A stretch of DNA of 64,000 bases from Rathayibacter caricis DSM 15933 (GTDB lineage Bacteria > Actinomycetota > Actinomycetes > Actinomycetales > Microbacteriaceae): positions 2,108,001 through 2,172,000 of the forward strand of contig NZ_PZPL01000001.1 of the NCBI RefSeq assembly GCF_003044275.1, read 5' to 3'. Of the stretch, positions 52,880-62,674 are shown in pieces. Each line of letters begins with the position of its first letter. Position 1 is the first letter of the stretch. A program made the translations under genes and the position numbers. Below the pieces are notes generated by a model. It was not told the DNA's origin and did no database searches. It saw nothing but the letters and a program-made list of their open reading frames with translations.

Positions 52880-55084
52880 TCAGCGGGCGGAGGCCCGGGA
52901 GGCGGACCGCGACGCGATGCGCTTGCGGTGGGTGATGTGCGCCATGAGCCGGTTCTGCAGGTCCGAGAGCGGCGCGCCGTCCTCGTCGAGGTGGTGCCGG
53001 GTCCAGACCCCGTCGGGACCGAGCCACCAGGAGGCGGTCTTCTCGTCCATCGCCCGGTCGAACATGTCGTCGATCTCGCTCAGGTGCGCGGGCTCGACGA
53101 TCCGCACGAGCGCCTCGACGCGGCGGTCGAGGTTGCGGTGCATCATGTCGGCGCTGCCGATGTAGACGATCGGCTCGCCGTCGTTGACGAAGCTGAAGAT
53201 GCGCGAGTGCTCGAGGTAGCGCCCCAGGATCGAGCGCACGCGGATCGTCTCCGAGAGGCCCTCCTGCCCTGGCTTGAGTCCGCAGATGCCGCGCACCCAC
53301 ACGTCGACCGGCACGCCGGCCTGGCTCGCCCGGTACAGCGCATCGATGACGGCCTCGTCGACGATCGAGTTCATCTTGATCCGGATGCCGGAGGGCTTGC
53401 CCGCCCTGGCGTTCTCGGTCTCGGCCTCGATGCGCTTCAGCAGGCCCTTCCTGAGGTGGCGCGGCGCGACGAGCAGGCGCTTGAACTTCTTCTCGATCGC
53501 GTAGCCCGAGAGCTCGTTGAACAGGCGGGTGAGGTCCTTGCCCACCTCGTCGTCGGCGGTGAGCAGGCCGAGGTCCTCGTAGATGCGCGAGGTCTTCGGG
53601 TTGTAGTTGCCCGTGCCGATGTGGGAGTAGTGCCGCAGCACTCCGCCCTTCTCCTGGCGGATCACGAGCGCGAGCTTGCAGTGGGTCTTGAGCCCGACGA
53701 GGCCGTAGACGACGTGCACGCCCGCCTTCTCGAGCTTGCGCGCCCACGAGATGTTCGCCTGCTCGTCGAAGCGCGCCTTGATCTCGACGAGGGCGAGGAC
53801 CTGCTTGCCCGACTCCGCCGCGTCGATGAGCGCCTCGACGATGGGGGAGTCGCCGGAGGTGCGGTACAGCGTCTGCTTGATCGCGAGCACATCCGGATCG
53901 GCGGCCGCCTGCTCGAGGAACGACTGCACGCTGGTCGCGAAGGACTCGTACGGGTGGTGCAGCAGCACGTCGCCGCGCGAGACCGCCTTGAACACGTCCT
54001 GGCGCTGGTTCGGCTCGGAGGGCATGAGCTGCGCGGCCGTGGTCGGCACGTGGTTCGGGTACTTCAGGTCCGGGCGGTCGATCTTCTGCAGGCTGAAGAG
54101 CCCGCTGAGATCCAGCGGCGCCGGGAGCTTGTAGACCTCCTGCGTGGTGATGTCGAGCTCGCGCACGAGCAGCCCGAGCGTCTCGTCGTCCATGTCGTCG
54201 GTGACCTCGAGGCGGATGGGCGGGCCGAAGCGACGGCGCAGCAGTTCCTTCTCGAGGGCCTTGATGAGGTTCTCGGTCTCGTCCTCGTCGACCTCGACGT
54301 CCTCGTTGCGGGTCACGCGGAAGACGTGGTGGTCGAGGATCTCCATCCCGGGGAAGAGGTCGTCGAGCTGGTTCGCGATGAGGTCCTCGAGCGAGATGAA
54401 GCGCATCGGCTCGCCCGGAGCGGCGACGCCGGCGATCCGCACGAAGCGCGGCAGCATCTGCGGCACCTTGAGGCGCGCGAACTCGGTCTTCTGCGTCTTG
54501 GGGTTGCGGACCCGGACCGACAGGTTGAGCGAGAGCCCGGAGATGTACGGGAACGGGTGCGCCGGGTCGACTGCGAGCGGCATGAGCACCGGGAAGATCT
54601 GCGCCGAGAAGTAGTCGTCGAGCACCGAGCGCTCGGCGTCGTTGAGGTCGCTCCAGCGCACGACCTCGATGCCGGAGGCGCCGAGCGCCGGCTTCACGAG
54701 ATCCTGGTACGCGCGGGCGTGGCGCTGCTGGAGCTGGTGCGCCTTCTCGGAGATGTCGGTGAGCACGTCGACCGGCACGCGGCCGATGTTCGTCGTGAGC
54801 GCGAGGCCCGTGAGGATCCGGCGCTTGAGTCCTGCGACGCGCACCATGAAGAACTCGTCGAGGTTCGACGAGAAGATCGCGAGGAAGTTCGCCCGCTCGA
54901 GCACAGGCACCAGCGGATCCTCGGCCAGCTCGAGCACGCGCTGGTTGAACGCCAGCCAGCTCAGCTCGCGGTCGAGGTAGCGGTTGTCCGGGAGGAGCGG
55001 GTCCGGGAGCTCCTCCTCGTCGTCGAAGTCGTCGTCGAGGTCGTCGCTCAGGCCGTCTTCGAGAATGAGGTTGTCGCCGTCCAT
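52880..55084 (-). CDS. ppk: Polyphosphate kinase (RNA degradosome-type PPK1)
   Basis: The 734-residue enzyme makes polyphosphate from ATP. N-terminal blocks are [20 protein letters not shown] and [20 protein letters not shown]; the H-head domain and the catalytic region show [36 protein letters not shown] (autophosphorylated His) and [19 protein letters not shown]. The C-terminus carries a short basic tail. A PHO box upstream suggests co-regulation with pstS. It heads the ppk-mutT1 operon. Confidence 0.97.
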   Translation of the reverse strand: MDGDNLILEDGLSDDLDDDFDDEEELPDPLLPDNRYLDRELSWLAFNQRVLELAEDPLVPVLERANFLAIFSSNLDEFFMVRVAGLKRRILTGLALTTNIGRVPVDVLTDISEKAHQLQQRHARAYQDLVKPALGASGIEVVRWSDLNDAERSVLDDYFSAQIFPVLMPLAVDPAHPFPYISGLSLNLSVRVRNPKTQKTEFARLKVPQMLPRFVRIAGVAAPGEPMRFISLEDLIANQLDDLFPGMEILDHHVFRVTRNEDVEVDEDETENLIKALEKELLRRRFGPPIRLEVTDDMDDETLGLLVRELDITTQEVYKLPAPLDLSGLFSLQKIDRPDLKYPNHVPTTAAQLMPSEPNQRQDVFKAVSRGDVLLHHPYESFATSVQSFLEQAAADPDVLAIKQTLYRTSGDSPIVEALIDAAESGKQVLALVEIKARFDEQANISWARKLEKAGVHVVYGLVGLKTHCKLALVIRQEKGGVLRHYSHIGTGNYNPKTSRIYEDLGLLTADDEVGKDLTRLFNELSGYAIEKKFKRLLVAPRHLRKGLLKRIEAETENARAGKPSGIRIKMNSIVDEAVIDALYRASQAGVPVDVWVRGICGLKPGQEGLSETIRVRSILGRYLEHSRIFSFVNDGEPIVYIGSADMMHRNLDRRVEALVRIVEPAHLSEIDDMFDRAMDEKTASWWLGPDGVWTRHHLDEDGAPLSDLQNRLMAHITHRKRIASRSASRASAR

Positions 55085-55127
55085 GCGACCATCCTGGCAC
55101 CGCCCCCGTGTGCTCCGCGCCGCGGGT

Positions 55128-55145
55128 GGTGAATGCCGGGTGAAC
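55128..55145 (-). promoter_or_regulatory. PHO box of ppk
   Basis: On the minus strand, GTTCACC-CGGC-ATTCACC is an 11-base-period direct repeat matching the pstS box. It lies 44 bases upstream of the ppk ATG. Confidence 0.8.
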
Positions 55146-55169
55146 GCGGCCTGGGGAGGAGCGTCCGCG

Positions 55170-56051
55170 TCAGCGGACGGCCGGACGCCGCTGCAGGTAC
55201 TGCACGTCGACCGAGGCGTCGGTGAAGCCGAGGGAGCGGTAGAGAGCGACCGCCGAGCGGTTCTCGGCCTCCACGTAGAGGTCGGCGGCGGTGCAGCCTC
55301 GATCGGCCATGCGGGCGAGCCCGGCGCCGAGCAGAGCGCGACCGAGGCCGCGGCCCGCCTGCTCCGGAGCGATGCCGAGGACGTAGATCTCGCCCGTCGT
55401 CGATCCCGGCTCGATCTTCAACCAGTCGTAGCCGGCGAGGGCACCGGAGGAGTCGCGCAGCAGGAGGAAGTCGCCCTCGTCGAACCACGGCTCGGCGCGG
55501 CGGGCGGCGAGGTCCTCCTCCGTCAGGCGGCCCTGCTCGGGGTGCGCGGCGAAGACCCGCGCGTTCAGCGCGACCCATTCCGCGGGATCGAGATCGCGTG
55601 CGTCGGAGAGCAGGTAGCCCTCGGGGACCGACACCTCGGGAGCGGCGAGCGGCTCGAGCTCGAGGTGGAGGAGGGTGCGCACCGGAGCGAACCCGTGAGA
55701 GGCCGCGAGGGCCCGGGCCGCCGGATGGTCGCCGTGCGCCCAGGCGAGGAGACCGGTGCGGCCGCTCGCGAGCACCTGCTCGAGGGTCGCGCGGCCGAAC
55801 CCGACGCCGCGCCACTCCGGATCCACGACGAACTCGAGCTCGCCCTGCCCCAGGACGGCGGCGGCCACGACCACGTCGGCCCGCAGGCCGATCAGGAGCG
55901 TCCGCGAGCCGCTCCGGGCGTCGACGAGGGTCTGGTCGCTGAACGGGGGCTGGTGGTCGAACCAGGTGGCACGACCGATCAGGTGCTCGAGGCCGGCCGA
56001 CACCGCGGGGTCGGCCAGGTCCTCAACCGAGAGGTTGAGCGACTCGCTCAT
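55170..56051 (-). CDS. mshD: Mycothiol acetyltransferase
   Basis: A 293-residue protein with two GNAT domains: the N-terminal one ends in [25 protein letters not shown], the active C-terminal one has [33 protein letters not shown] (quoted as family blocks) and [17 protein letters not shown]. It acetylates Cys-GlcN-Ins in the last step of mycothiol synthesis, a thiol specific to actinobacteria. The start lies inside the end of glnR (29-base overlap), an arrangement conserved in mycobacteria (glnR-mshD). Confidence 0.95.
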   Translation of the reverse strand: MSESLNLSVEDLADPAVSAGLEHLIGRATWFDHQPPFSDQTLVDARSGSRTLLIGLRADVVVAAAVLGQGELEFVVDPEWRGVGFGRATLEQVLASGRTGLLAWAHGDHPAARALAASHGFAPVRTLLHLELEPLAAPEVSVPEGYLLSDARDLDPAEWVALNARVFAAHPEQGRLTEEDLAARRAEPWFDEGDFLLLRDSSGALAGYDWLKIEPGSTTGEIYVLGIAPEQAGRGLGRALLGAGLARMADRGCTAADLYVEAENRSAVALYRSLGFTDASVDVQYLQRRPAVR

Positions 56052-56712
56052 TGTCCTCTTCGTAGACGTTGAAGCGGTATCCGACGTTGCGGACGGTTCC
56101 GATCAGCGACTCGAGATCGCCGAGCTTGGCGCGCAGGCGCCGCACGTGCACGTCGACCGTGCGGGTGCCGCCGAAGTAGTCGTAGCCCCAGACCTCGCTG
56201 AGCAGCTGCTCGCGGGTGAAGACCCGCGACGGGTGCGTGGCGAAGAAGCGCAGGAGCTCGAACTCCTTGAAAGTGAGGTCGAGCGGGCGGCCGTGCACCT
56301 TCGCCGAGTAGCTGGCCTCGTCGATCACGACGCCGGAGGCCTGGATCCGCGACGCCGACTGCTCCTGGGCGAGGCGCCCGATGACGAGTCGGATCCGGGC
56401 GTCGACCTCGGCAGGTCCGGCCGAGTCGAGGATGACGTCGTTCACGCCCCAGTCGGCCGAGACGGCGGTGAGCCCGCCCTCGGTGAGGATCAGGATGAGC
56501 GGGACGTTGATCCCCGTCGTCGTCAGGATCTTGCAGAGGGACTTGGCACTGGCCAGGTCCTGACGCGCGTCGACGAAGATCAGATCGCAGCTCGGAGCGT
56601 TCACGAGCTGGGCCGGTTCGGCCGGGATCTGCCGCGTCCTGTGGCTGAGGAGCCCCAGAGCGGGCAGCACCTCGGTGCCCCCCGCAGAGGTCAGTATCAA
56701 CAACTGCGCCAC
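56023..56712 (-). CDS. glnR: GlnR-type OmpR-family response regulator
   Basis: A 229-residue regulator. The atypical receiver domain (about 1-110) has [19 protein letters not shown] and [27 protein letters not shown], characteristic of actinobacterial GlnR, which has no partner kinase. The OmpR-type winged helix (about 125-225) has [26 protein letters not shown] and [16 protein letters not shown]. GlnR controls nitrogen assimilation genes. The GTG has GGAGGA upstream, and TAGTAT (56739-56744) is the likely -10 with a leader of about 20 bases. Confidence 0.92.
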   Translation of the reverse strand: MAQLLILTSAGGTEVLPALGLLSHRTRQIPAEPAQLVNAPSCDLIFVDARQDLASAKSLCKILTTTGINVPLILILTEGGLTAVSADWGVNDVILDSAGPAEVDARIRLVIGRLAQEQSASRIQASGVVIDEASYSAKVHGRPLDLTFKEFELLRFFATHPSRVFTREQLLSEVWGYDYFGGTRTVDVHVRRLRAKLGDLESLIGTVRNVGYRFNVYEEDNERVAQPLG

Positions 56713-56787
56713 GGATCCTCCAGAAATGGTCTGCGGCAATACTAGCGGCGGGCCGGAAGGGCCGACCGCCTCGGGCATGATTGACGG

Positions 56788-57048
56788 ATGAGCGGGGATC
56801 GGATGGGCATCGGCGTCGTGTGGGCGCTCGCTCTCGTCGGCTCCGTCTTCTCACTCGTCGTGGCACCGTCCGGATCGGCGCAGACCTGGCTCGCCCTCAC
56901 CTTCGGCGGCTGCGTCCTCGCGACCTTCGCGGTCCAGCTGGCCGTGGCGCGCGCCTCCGGCTACCTGCTGCGGGCCATGACGAGCGTGGTCGGAGCGATG
57001 CTCGTCGTCGGCGTCGCGAGCGCGATCGCGGCCCTCGCCGGCCGCTGA
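56788..57048 (+). CDS. Small three-helix membrane protein of unknown function
   Basis: An 86-residue hydrophobic protein with three predicted helices ([40 protein letters not shown] and a C-terminal [21 protein letters not shown]). No family is recognised. CATGAT, a weak -10, ends six bases before the ATG. It is divergent from glnR and is followed by a string of plus-strand genes. Confidence 0.72.
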   Translation: MSGDRMGIGVVWALALVGSVFSLVVAPSGSAQTWLALTFGGCVLATFAVQLAVARASGYLLRAMTSVVGAMLVVGVASAIAALAGR

Positions 57049-57114
57049 GCGCCTCCGCTCCGGCGAGTGCCGCCCCACCCGCTCCGACGCCGTGCCGCCG
57101 GGTAGGATGGAGCC

Positions 57115-57225
57115 ATGCTTCTCGCCCTCGAACTCTTCTATCTCGGACTGCTCGGGCTCGCCTCCCTCGCGATCGCGTGGGTCTCCGGCGTGGTCGTCTA
57201 CAAGCTCTACCGCGGCCAGCGCTAG
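57115..57225 (+). CDS. Single-helix 36-residue membrane protein
   Basis: A tiny ORF coding for a hydrophobic helix (LGLLGLASLAIAWVSGVVVY) with an acidic N-terminal residue and a basic tail (KLYRGQR), so it is probably anchored with its C-terminus inside. Support comes from a TAGGAT hexamer (57103-57108) exactly six bases from the ATG, full G/C third-position bias and a stop 19 bases before the next gene. The function is unknown. Confidence 0.7.
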   Translation: MLLALELFYLGLLGLASLAIAWVSGVVVYKLYRGQR

Positions 57226-57244
57226 CCGCCGCGACAGAGCCGGA

Positions 57245-57853
57245 GTGATCTCCCTTCCGTCGGGCCTGCCGCCCGAGCTCGTCCCCCTCTCCTGGCTGCT
57301 CGGCGTCTGGGAGGGGTCCGGTGTCGTCGACTACGCCGTCGGCGACGACTCCGTGCAGGCCGAGTTCGGCCACCGCGTCAGCTTCAGCTACGACGGGCTG
57401 CCCTACCTCAACTACAGCTCCTACACCTGGCTGGTCGACGACGACCGCGAGATCGGGCACAGCCCGCTGGTGAGCGAGATGGGGTACTGGCGGCTCAGCC
57501 GTCCGCTGACCGACGCCGACGCGGGCCCCGCGATGCTCCCCGGGCGCGGCGCCCCCGCGTACCCCGATGCGGAGTCGGTCGAGACGCTCCGCAACGCCGC
57601 GGGCGGCTTCGACATCGAGGTCTCGCTCGTGCACCCCGACGGCGTGAGCGAGCTGTACCTCGGCCAGGTCAAGGGGCCGCGCATCGATCTCGCGACCGAC
57701 GCGGTCATGCGCACCGCCGCCGCGAAGGACTACGCCGCCGCGACGCGCCTCTACGGCCTCGTCGACGAGCACCTGCTGTGGGCGTGGGACATCGCCGCGC
57801 TCGGCCAAGGTCTGCGCACGCACGCCTCCGGACGGCTCGCCCGTGTCGACTGA
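57245..57853 (+). CDS. Nitrobindin-like heme-binding beta-barrel protein (FABP/DUF1794 family)
   Basis: A 202-residue protein. The N-terminal WLLGVWEGSGVVDY is the GxWxGxG signature of nitrobindins, small ferric heme proteins that can isomerise peroxynitrite; FGHRVSFSYDGLPYLNYSSYTWLVDD and the C-terminal WAWDIAALGQGLRTHASGRLARV, with a conserved His, follow the family. The GTG at 57245 was chosen because family similarity starts there. It overlaps the next gene by eleven bases, so both are coupled. Confidence 0.88.
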   Translation: MISLPSGLPPELVPLSWLLGVWEGSGVVDYAVGDDSVQAEFGHRVSFSYDGLPYLNYSSYTWLVDDDREIGHSPLVSEMGYWRLSRPLTDADAGPAMLPGRGAPAYPDAESVETLRNAAGGFDIEVSLVHPDGVSELYLGQVKGPRIDLATDAVMRTAAAKDYAAATRLYGLVDEHLLWAWDIAALGQGLRTHASGRLARVD

Positions 57854-58982
57854 TCCCGTCTCGCCGCTGCTGGACCTCCCCGGTGCGGTGGCCACGGTGA
57901 GCACCGCCGAGCCCGGAGTGGCCGCGCACTACGGTGAGCCGTTCCGGGAGCAGAGGGCGCTCGCCGCGGGTACCGCGCTCGTCGACCTCTCCGGTCGTGG
58001 CGTCGTCACCGTCACCGGACCCGACCGCCTCACCTGGCTCGACTCGCTGACCAGCCAGGCGCTCAGGGGCCTCGCGCCCGGCGACTCGGCCGAGACGCTC
58101 CTCCTGGACCCGACCGGCCGCATCGAGCACGTCATCCGCGTGGTCGACGACGGCGAGACCGCTTGGCTCCTGCTCGACCGCGACGAGACCTCCGGCCTCG
58201 CCGCCTGGCTCGACCGGATGCGCTTCATGCTCCGCGTCGAGATCGCCGACCGCACGAACGAGTACGCCACGCTGGCGACCCTCGGGGAGGGCCCGGCAGG
58301 CGTCCTCGCACTCGAGCTGGCGGGCGAGGACGCCGTCAGCTGGGTCGATCCGTGGACATCCGTCCAGCCCGGGGGCTGGCAGTACGCCCTCGCCGAGCAC
58401 CCGGCGGCCGACTGGCACGCCCGCGAGACGCTCGTGCCCCGCTCCGTCCTCGAGGTGCTCCCGTCGGAGGCCATCCGGGCCGGAGTCTCGTTCGCGGGCG
58501 CCGATGCGCTCGAGGCGCTCCGCATCGCGGCCTGGCGCCCCCGGCACGCGACCGAGGTCGACGAGCGGTCGATCCCGCACGAGCTCGATCTGCTCCGCTC
58601 CTCCGTGCACCTCGCCAAGGGTTGCTACCGCGGGCAGGAGACGGTCGCGAAGGTGCACAACCTCGGCCACCCGCCCCGCCGCCTCGTTCTTCTGCAGCTC
58701 GACGGCTCCGACTCCGCGCTCCCGTCCCACGGCGACGTCGTCACTGCTCCCAAGGGAGGCGAGGACGTCGAGGTCGGTCTCATCACCTCCAGCGCCTGGC
58801 ACTACGAGGACGGCCCGATCGCCCTGGCCGTGATCAAGCGCGCCGTCCCGGTCGACCTCGAGCTCACGGTCCTCGCGGGCGAGGTCCGCGTCGCGGCGTC
58901 CCAGGAGGTCGTCGTCCCACCCGGAGCCGGTGCGGAGGCGGGAGTGCCCCGCCTGCCCCGGCTCGGGGCGAAGACCAGGTAG
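57843..58982 (+). CDS. ygfZ: YgfZ/GcvT-domain folate-binding protein
   Basis: A 379-residue GcvT-like protein. The diagnostic YgfZ motif appears as KGCYRGQETVAKVHNLG, with the conserved Cys; other blocks are LVDLSGRGVVTVTGPDRLTWLDSLTSQ and LDPTGRIEHVIRVVDDG. YgfZ (Caf17/IBA57-related) uses tetrahydrofolate in the assembly or repair of certain iron-sulfur enzymes. The GTG start lies within the nitrobindin gene. Loss of its exact partner makes the client enzymes unknown here. Confidence 0.92.
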   Translation: MSTDPVSPLLDLPGAVATVSTAEPGVAAHYGEPFREQRALAAGTALVDLSGRGVVTVTGPDRLTWLDSLTSQALRGLAPGDSAETLLLDPTGRIEHVIRVVDDGETAWLLLDRDETSGLAAWLDRMRFMLRVEIADRTNEYATLATLGEGPAGVLALELAGEDAVSWVDPWTSVQPGGWQYALAEHPAADWHARETLVPRSVLEVLPSEAIRAGVSFAGADALEALRIAAWRPRHATEVDERSIPHELDLLRSSVHLAKGCYRGQETVAKVHNLGHPPRRLVLLQLDGSDSALPSHGDVVTAPKGGEDVEVGLITSSAWHYEDGPIALAVIKRAVPVDLELTVLAGEVRVAASQEVVVPPGAGAEAGVPRLPRLGAKTR

Positions 58983-58990
58983 GCCACGCC

Positions 58991-60121
58991 GTGGTGGCCG
59001 CAGGACCCGCACGTCGGGATCGGGCGGCCGAGCGGATGCGGGGTCTCGTCCGCGGCGATCGCCTCCGCCCGTCCCGGGGACTGGCGCGCGCGGCGGCGTC
59101 GGCTCCCGCCGTGCTGCAGATCGTGCTCGCGGCGATCCTCGCCTACTCCGTGTCGCGGTTCGCGTTCGGGCACCCGGCGCCGGTGCTCTCGCTCACCGTC
59201 ACCATCTCGAGCCTCGGCATCGCCCGCGACACCCGCCCGAAGCAGGTCGCCGAGACCGCGGCCGGGATGATCCTCGGCATCGCCCTGAGCGAGGTGCTGC
59301 TGCTGCTCTGGGGCACCGGGGTCTGGCAGCTCGCCGTGGTGCTGGCCGTCGTCTTCACGGTCGGTCGCGCGCTCTCGCCGTCACCCGGGTTCGCGGTCGC
59401 GGCGGGCACTCAGGCGATGCTCGTGATGGTGCTGCCGGCGCCCGACGGTGGAGTGCTCACCCGCAGCCTCGACGGGCTCGTGGGCGGACTGGCCGCTCTG
59501 CTGTGCACCGCGATCGTCCCCCGCACGCCGCTCCGGGCGGCGCGGGCGGAGGCGCACCGGCTCGTGGAGGCGCTCGCCGGCACGATCGAGACGCTCGCGG
59601 ACGCGCTCCGCCGGGGCGACGGCACGGCCTCCGCGGCGGCGCTCGAGCGGATCCGCGGAACGCAGCCCGTCATCGACGGCTGGTCGGCGGCACTCGACTC
59701 GGCGATCGGCGTCGCGCGGATCTCGCCCTTCCTCCGGCGGCACCGAGGGGAGCTGGACCGCCAGCGCACGATGCTCGGCGCTCTCGACCTCGCCACCCGG
59801 AACCTCCGGATCGTCGCGCGGCGCACCGACTTCCTGGTCGGCGACTCCGCGCCGCGTCCGGCCCTCGCCGACGCGGTGGCCGGCTTCGGTCCGGGGATCG
59901 CGCTTCTGGGCAGGTCGGTGGCCGATCCGTCGATGCTCGCCCTGGCGCGACAGGACCTCGTCCTGCTGGCGACGACCCTCGATCCGCAGCGGATGATCCC
60001 GGAGGCGCGGCTCGCCGAGAAGACGCTGCTCGTGATCCTGCGCCCCCTGGCGGTCGACCTGCTGACGGCGACCGGGATGGACGCCGCTGCCGCGAGAGCC
60101 GCGCTGCCGGAACTCGTCTGA
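58991..60121 (+). CDS. FUSC-family membrane protein (aromatic acid exporter-like)
   Basis: A 376-residue protein with a short basic N-terminus, about six membrane helices (VLQIVLAAILAYSVSRFAFG, LSLTVTISSLGIARDTRPKQVAETAAGMILGI and LLLWGTGVWQLAVVLAVVFTVG) and a long cytoplasmic helical domain. This is the half-size FUSC (fusaric acid resistance/ArAE) layout. Substrates are unknown. The start is uncertain: GTGs at 58991 and 58994 and an ATG at 59036 are possible. Confidence 0.85.
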   Translation: MVAAGPARRDRAAERMRGLVRGDRLRPSRGLARAAASAPAVLQIVLAAILAYSVSRFAFGHPAPVLSLTVTISSLGIARDTRPKQVAETAAGMILGIALSEVLLLLWGTGVWQLAVVLAVVFTVGRALSPSPGFAVAAGTQAMLVMVLPAPDGGVLTRSLDGLVGGLAALLCTAIVPRTPLRAARAEAHRLVEALAGTIETLADALRRGDGTASAAALERIRGTQPVIDGWSAALDSAIGVARISPFLRRHRGELDRQRTMLGALDLATRNLRIVARRTDFLVGDSAPRPALADAVAGFGPGIALLGRSVADPSMLALARQDLVLLATTLDPQRMIPEARLAEKTLLVILRPLAVDLLTATGMDAAAARAALPELV

Positions 60122-60136
60122 CAGCGCGGCTCCGGC

Positions 60137-61168
60137 TCAGGCGTTGGTCGCGTCCTGCACCTCGCCGACGAGCTCCTCGATGATGTCCTCGAGGAACAGC
60201 ACGCCGGTGGTGCGCCCGTCGCGGTCGACCACGCGGGCGATGTGGGCACCCGTGCGCCGCAGTGCCGCGAGGGCGTCCTCGAGCTCGTCCCCGCCCGAGA
60301 CCGCCGCGAGGCGGCGGATCCGCTTGGGCGGCACCGGGACGTCGGGGTCGGCGAGGTCCGAGACGTCCTTGAGGTGGAGGTACCCCGCCGGCAGGCCGTC
60401 CGCGCCGGCGAGCAGGTAGCGGGAGTAGCCGTGCACGGCGACGGCGCGGCGGACGTCCGCGGGCGTCGACTCCCAGGGCAGGAGCACCATCTCGGCGAGC
60501 GGCACGGCGACGTCCGACACCGTCTTGGTCGTGAACTCGAACGCGGCCGTGACGGTCCCGGAGGCGTCGACCAGCATCCCCTCGCGCGTGGACTGCCGCA
60601 CGATCGCGGCGACCTCGTCGAGGGTGAACGCGCTGGTCGCCTCGTCCTTCGGCTCGACGCGGACGAGGCGGAGGATGCCGTTGGCGACCGAGTTCAGCGA
60701 CCAGATCACCGGCCTCACCAGGCGCGACACGAGCACGAGCGGAGGTGCCAGCAGCAGCGCCGCGCGCGTCGGAACCGAGAACGCGAGGTTCTTCGGCACC
60801 ATCTCGCCGAACACCACGTGCAGGAACGTCACCAGCAGCAGCGCGGCGACGAACGCGATCACGCCGATCGCCTCGGCCGAGAGCGAGGTCAGCCCGAGCG
60901 GGATCTCGAGCAGGTGGTGGATCGCCGGCTCCGAGACGTTGAGGATCACGAGGGAGCAGACGGTGATGCCGAGCTGGCTCGTCGCCAGCATCAGCGTCGC
61001 GTGCTCCATCGCGTAGAGCGTCGTCTTCGCGGCGCGGCTCCCGGCGTCGGCCTTCGGCTCGATCTGCGAGCGGCGGGCCGAGATGACCGCGAACTCGGCG
61101 CCGACGAAGAACGCGTTGACGACGAGGAGGACGACCAGCCAGGCGATCCCGGGCAGGTACTCACTCAT
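60137..61168 (-). CDS. Hemolysin-family CNNM/CBS-pair protein (second of two)
   Basis: A 343-residue membrane protein. The N-terminal CNNM (DUF21) domain (about 1-190) contains VNAFFVGAEFAVISARRSQIE and VFGEMVPKNLAFSVP; two CBS motifs follow (about 205-335), ending in GVLFLEDIIEELVGEVQD. The CorC_HlyC transporter-associated domain seen in its neighbour is absent. Related proteins act in magnesium or cobalt efflux. AAGGAG precedes the ATG; it overlaps the upstream paralogue by eight bases. Confidence 0.9.
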   Translation of the reverse strand: MSEYLPGIAWLVVLLVVNAFFVGAEFAVISARRSQIEPKADAGSRAAKTTLYAMEHATLMLATSQLGITVCSLVILNVSEPAIHHLLEIPLGLTSLSAEAIGVIAFVAALLLVTFLHVVFGEMVPKNLAFSVPTRAALLLAPPLVLVSRLVRPVIWSLNSVANGILRLVRVEPKDEATSAFTLDEVAAIVRQSTREGMLVDASGTVTAAFEFTTKTVSDVAVPLAEMVLLPWESTPADVRRAVAVHGYSRYLLAGADGLPAGYLHLKDVSDLADPDVPVPPKRIRRLAAVSGGDELEDALAALRRTGAHIARVVDRDGRTTGVLFLEDIIEELVGEVQDATNA

Positions 61169-62519
61169 GGACGGCTCCTTCGGCGCGCAGGGCGGCGACT
61201 CCGGTGGCGGTGCCGCCCTCGGTCTCGGGGGTGAAGCGGACGCGGTCCACTCGGTTCGCGGCGACGCGGTCGACGCGCAGCACGCCGGACTCCAGCGCGA
61301 CCTCGTCGCCCAGCTCGGGCAGGCGGCCCAGCTGCGACGAGAGGAAGCCGGCGACGGTGTCGTAGTCCTCGCCCTCCGGCACCAGCACTCCGAGCCGCGC
61401 CGCGACCTCGTCGGGGCGCAGCTCACCGCCGAAGGTGGCGGAGCGGCCGGTGCGGATCACTCCGGCGCGGGTGCGGTCGTGCTCGTCCTCCAGCTCGCCG
61501 ACGATCTCCTCGACGAGGTCCTCGAGCGTCACGACGCCGGCGGTTCCGCCGTACTCGTCGACGACCACCGCGATCGCGAGTCCGCTGCCGCGCAGCGGAG
61601 CCAGCAGTGCGTCGGCCCGGGCGGTCTCGGGGACGCGCATCGGCGCGACCATGAGCTCCTCGGCGCTCACCCTCCGCCGGCGCTCCGGCTCGAGGGCGAA
61701 GGCGTGCTTCACGTGCAGCACTCCGCGGATGTCGTCGGAGTCGCGGCCGAGCACCGGGAAGCGGGAGAAGCCGGTCCGGTTGGCCAGCTGCACGACGTCC
61801 TCCGCGCTGCTCTGCAGGGTGACCGAGGCCATCCGCACGCGCGGGGTCATCACGTCGGCGACGCTCCGGCTCGAGAAGAGCAGGGTGCGGTGCAGCAGGT
61901 CGGCGTGGTCGCGGTCGAGGGTGCCCTCGAGAGCGGAGCGGCGCACGAGCGAGCCGAGCTCGTCGGCGCTCCGGGCGCCCGACAGCTCCTCCTTGGGCTC
62001 GATCCCCATCGCTCGGATCAGCGCGTTCGCCGTGTTGTTGAAGAGGAGGATGACCGGCTTGAAGACCGTCGTGAACGCCACCTGGAACGGCACGACCACG
62101 CGCGCGGTGGCCAGCGGGAGGGCCAGGGCGAAGTTCTTGGGCACGAGCTCGCCGATCACCATCGAGAAGACGGTGGCGAGCAGGACGCCGATGACAGCGC
62201 CGATGCCGGGGACGATCCCGTCGGGGACGCCGACCGAGCGCAGCGGCTCGGCGAGCAGCGACGAGATGGCGGGCTCGAACGTGTAGCCGGTGAGCAGCGT
62301 GGTGAGCGTGATGCCCAGCTGCGCGCCGGAGAGGTGGGTGGAGGTGATCCGCAGGGCGGAGATCGTGGGGTCGAGGCGCTTCTCGCCGCGGGCACGGCGC
62401 TCCTCGAGCTCGTTGCGGTCGAGATTGACCAGCGCGAACTCCGAGGCGACGAAGAGTCCGGTGCCGACGGTCAGGAGGAGGCCGATGACGATGCCGAGCC
62501 ACTCAGGCACGCGCGTCAC
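61161..62519 (-). CDS. Hemolysin-family CNNM/CBS/CorC protein (first of two)
   Basis: A 452-residue protein with the full architecture: CNNM membrane domain (about 1-200; LLTVGTGLFVASEFALVNLDR, FSMVIGELVPKNFALALP), CBS pair (about 210-345; TPRVRMASVTLQ, AGVVTLEDLVEEIVGELEDEHD) and C-terminal CorC_HlyC FAD-like domain (about 355-440; LRPDEVAARLGVLVPEGEDYDTVAGFL). A role in divalent cation efflux is inferred from the family. The GTG start overlaps a 29-codon upstream ORF. Confidence 0.93.
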   Translation of the reverse strand: MTRVPEWLGIVIGLLLTVGTGLFVASEFALVNLDRNELEERRARGEKRLDPTISALRITSTHLSGAQLGITLTTLLTGYTFEPAISSLLAEPLRSVGVPDGIVPGIGAVIGVLLATVFSMVIGELVPKNFALALPLATARVVVPFQVAFTTVFKPVILLFNNTANALIRAMGIEPKEELSGARSADELGSLVRRSALEGTLDRDHADLLHRTLLFSSRSVADVMTPRVRMASVTLQSSAEDVVQLANRTGFSRFPVLGRDSDDIRGVLHVKHAFALEPERRRRVSAEELMVAPMRVPETARADALLAPLRGSGLAIAVVVDEYGGTAGVVTLEDLVEEIVGELEDEHDRTRAGVIRTGRSATFGGELRPDEVAARLGVLVPEGEDYDTVAGFLSSQLGRLPELGDEVALESGVLRVDRVAANRVDRVRFTPETEGGTATGVAALRAEGAVHE

Positions 62520-62592
62520 CGCCGATCAGAGGGGCGGGGGCGGTGGCGCGCACCGGTTCGTGAGCGGGCGCGTCTGAGGGAGGGTCGTCCAT
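62503..62592 (-). CDS. Possible 29-residue leader ORF of the hemolysin-family operon
   Basis: A short Pro/Ala-rich ORF (starts DDPPSDAPAHEPVRATAP). Its ATG is eight bases after TACCGT (62601-62606, minus strand), so the transcript would start at or near it, and its stop lies 14 bases inside the downstream gene in another frame. It may simply be the route by which ribosomes reach the GTG. Its coding value is uncertain. Confidence 0.4.
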   Translation of the reverse strand: MDDPPSDAPAHEPVRATAPAPLIGGDARA

Positions 62593-62674
62593 GAGGAGGA
62601 ACGGTACCGTCCGCACATCTGAGAATGCTCACAGGACCCGGATGGCCCGTGCGCGCCTCGACCCGTCTCTCCGA

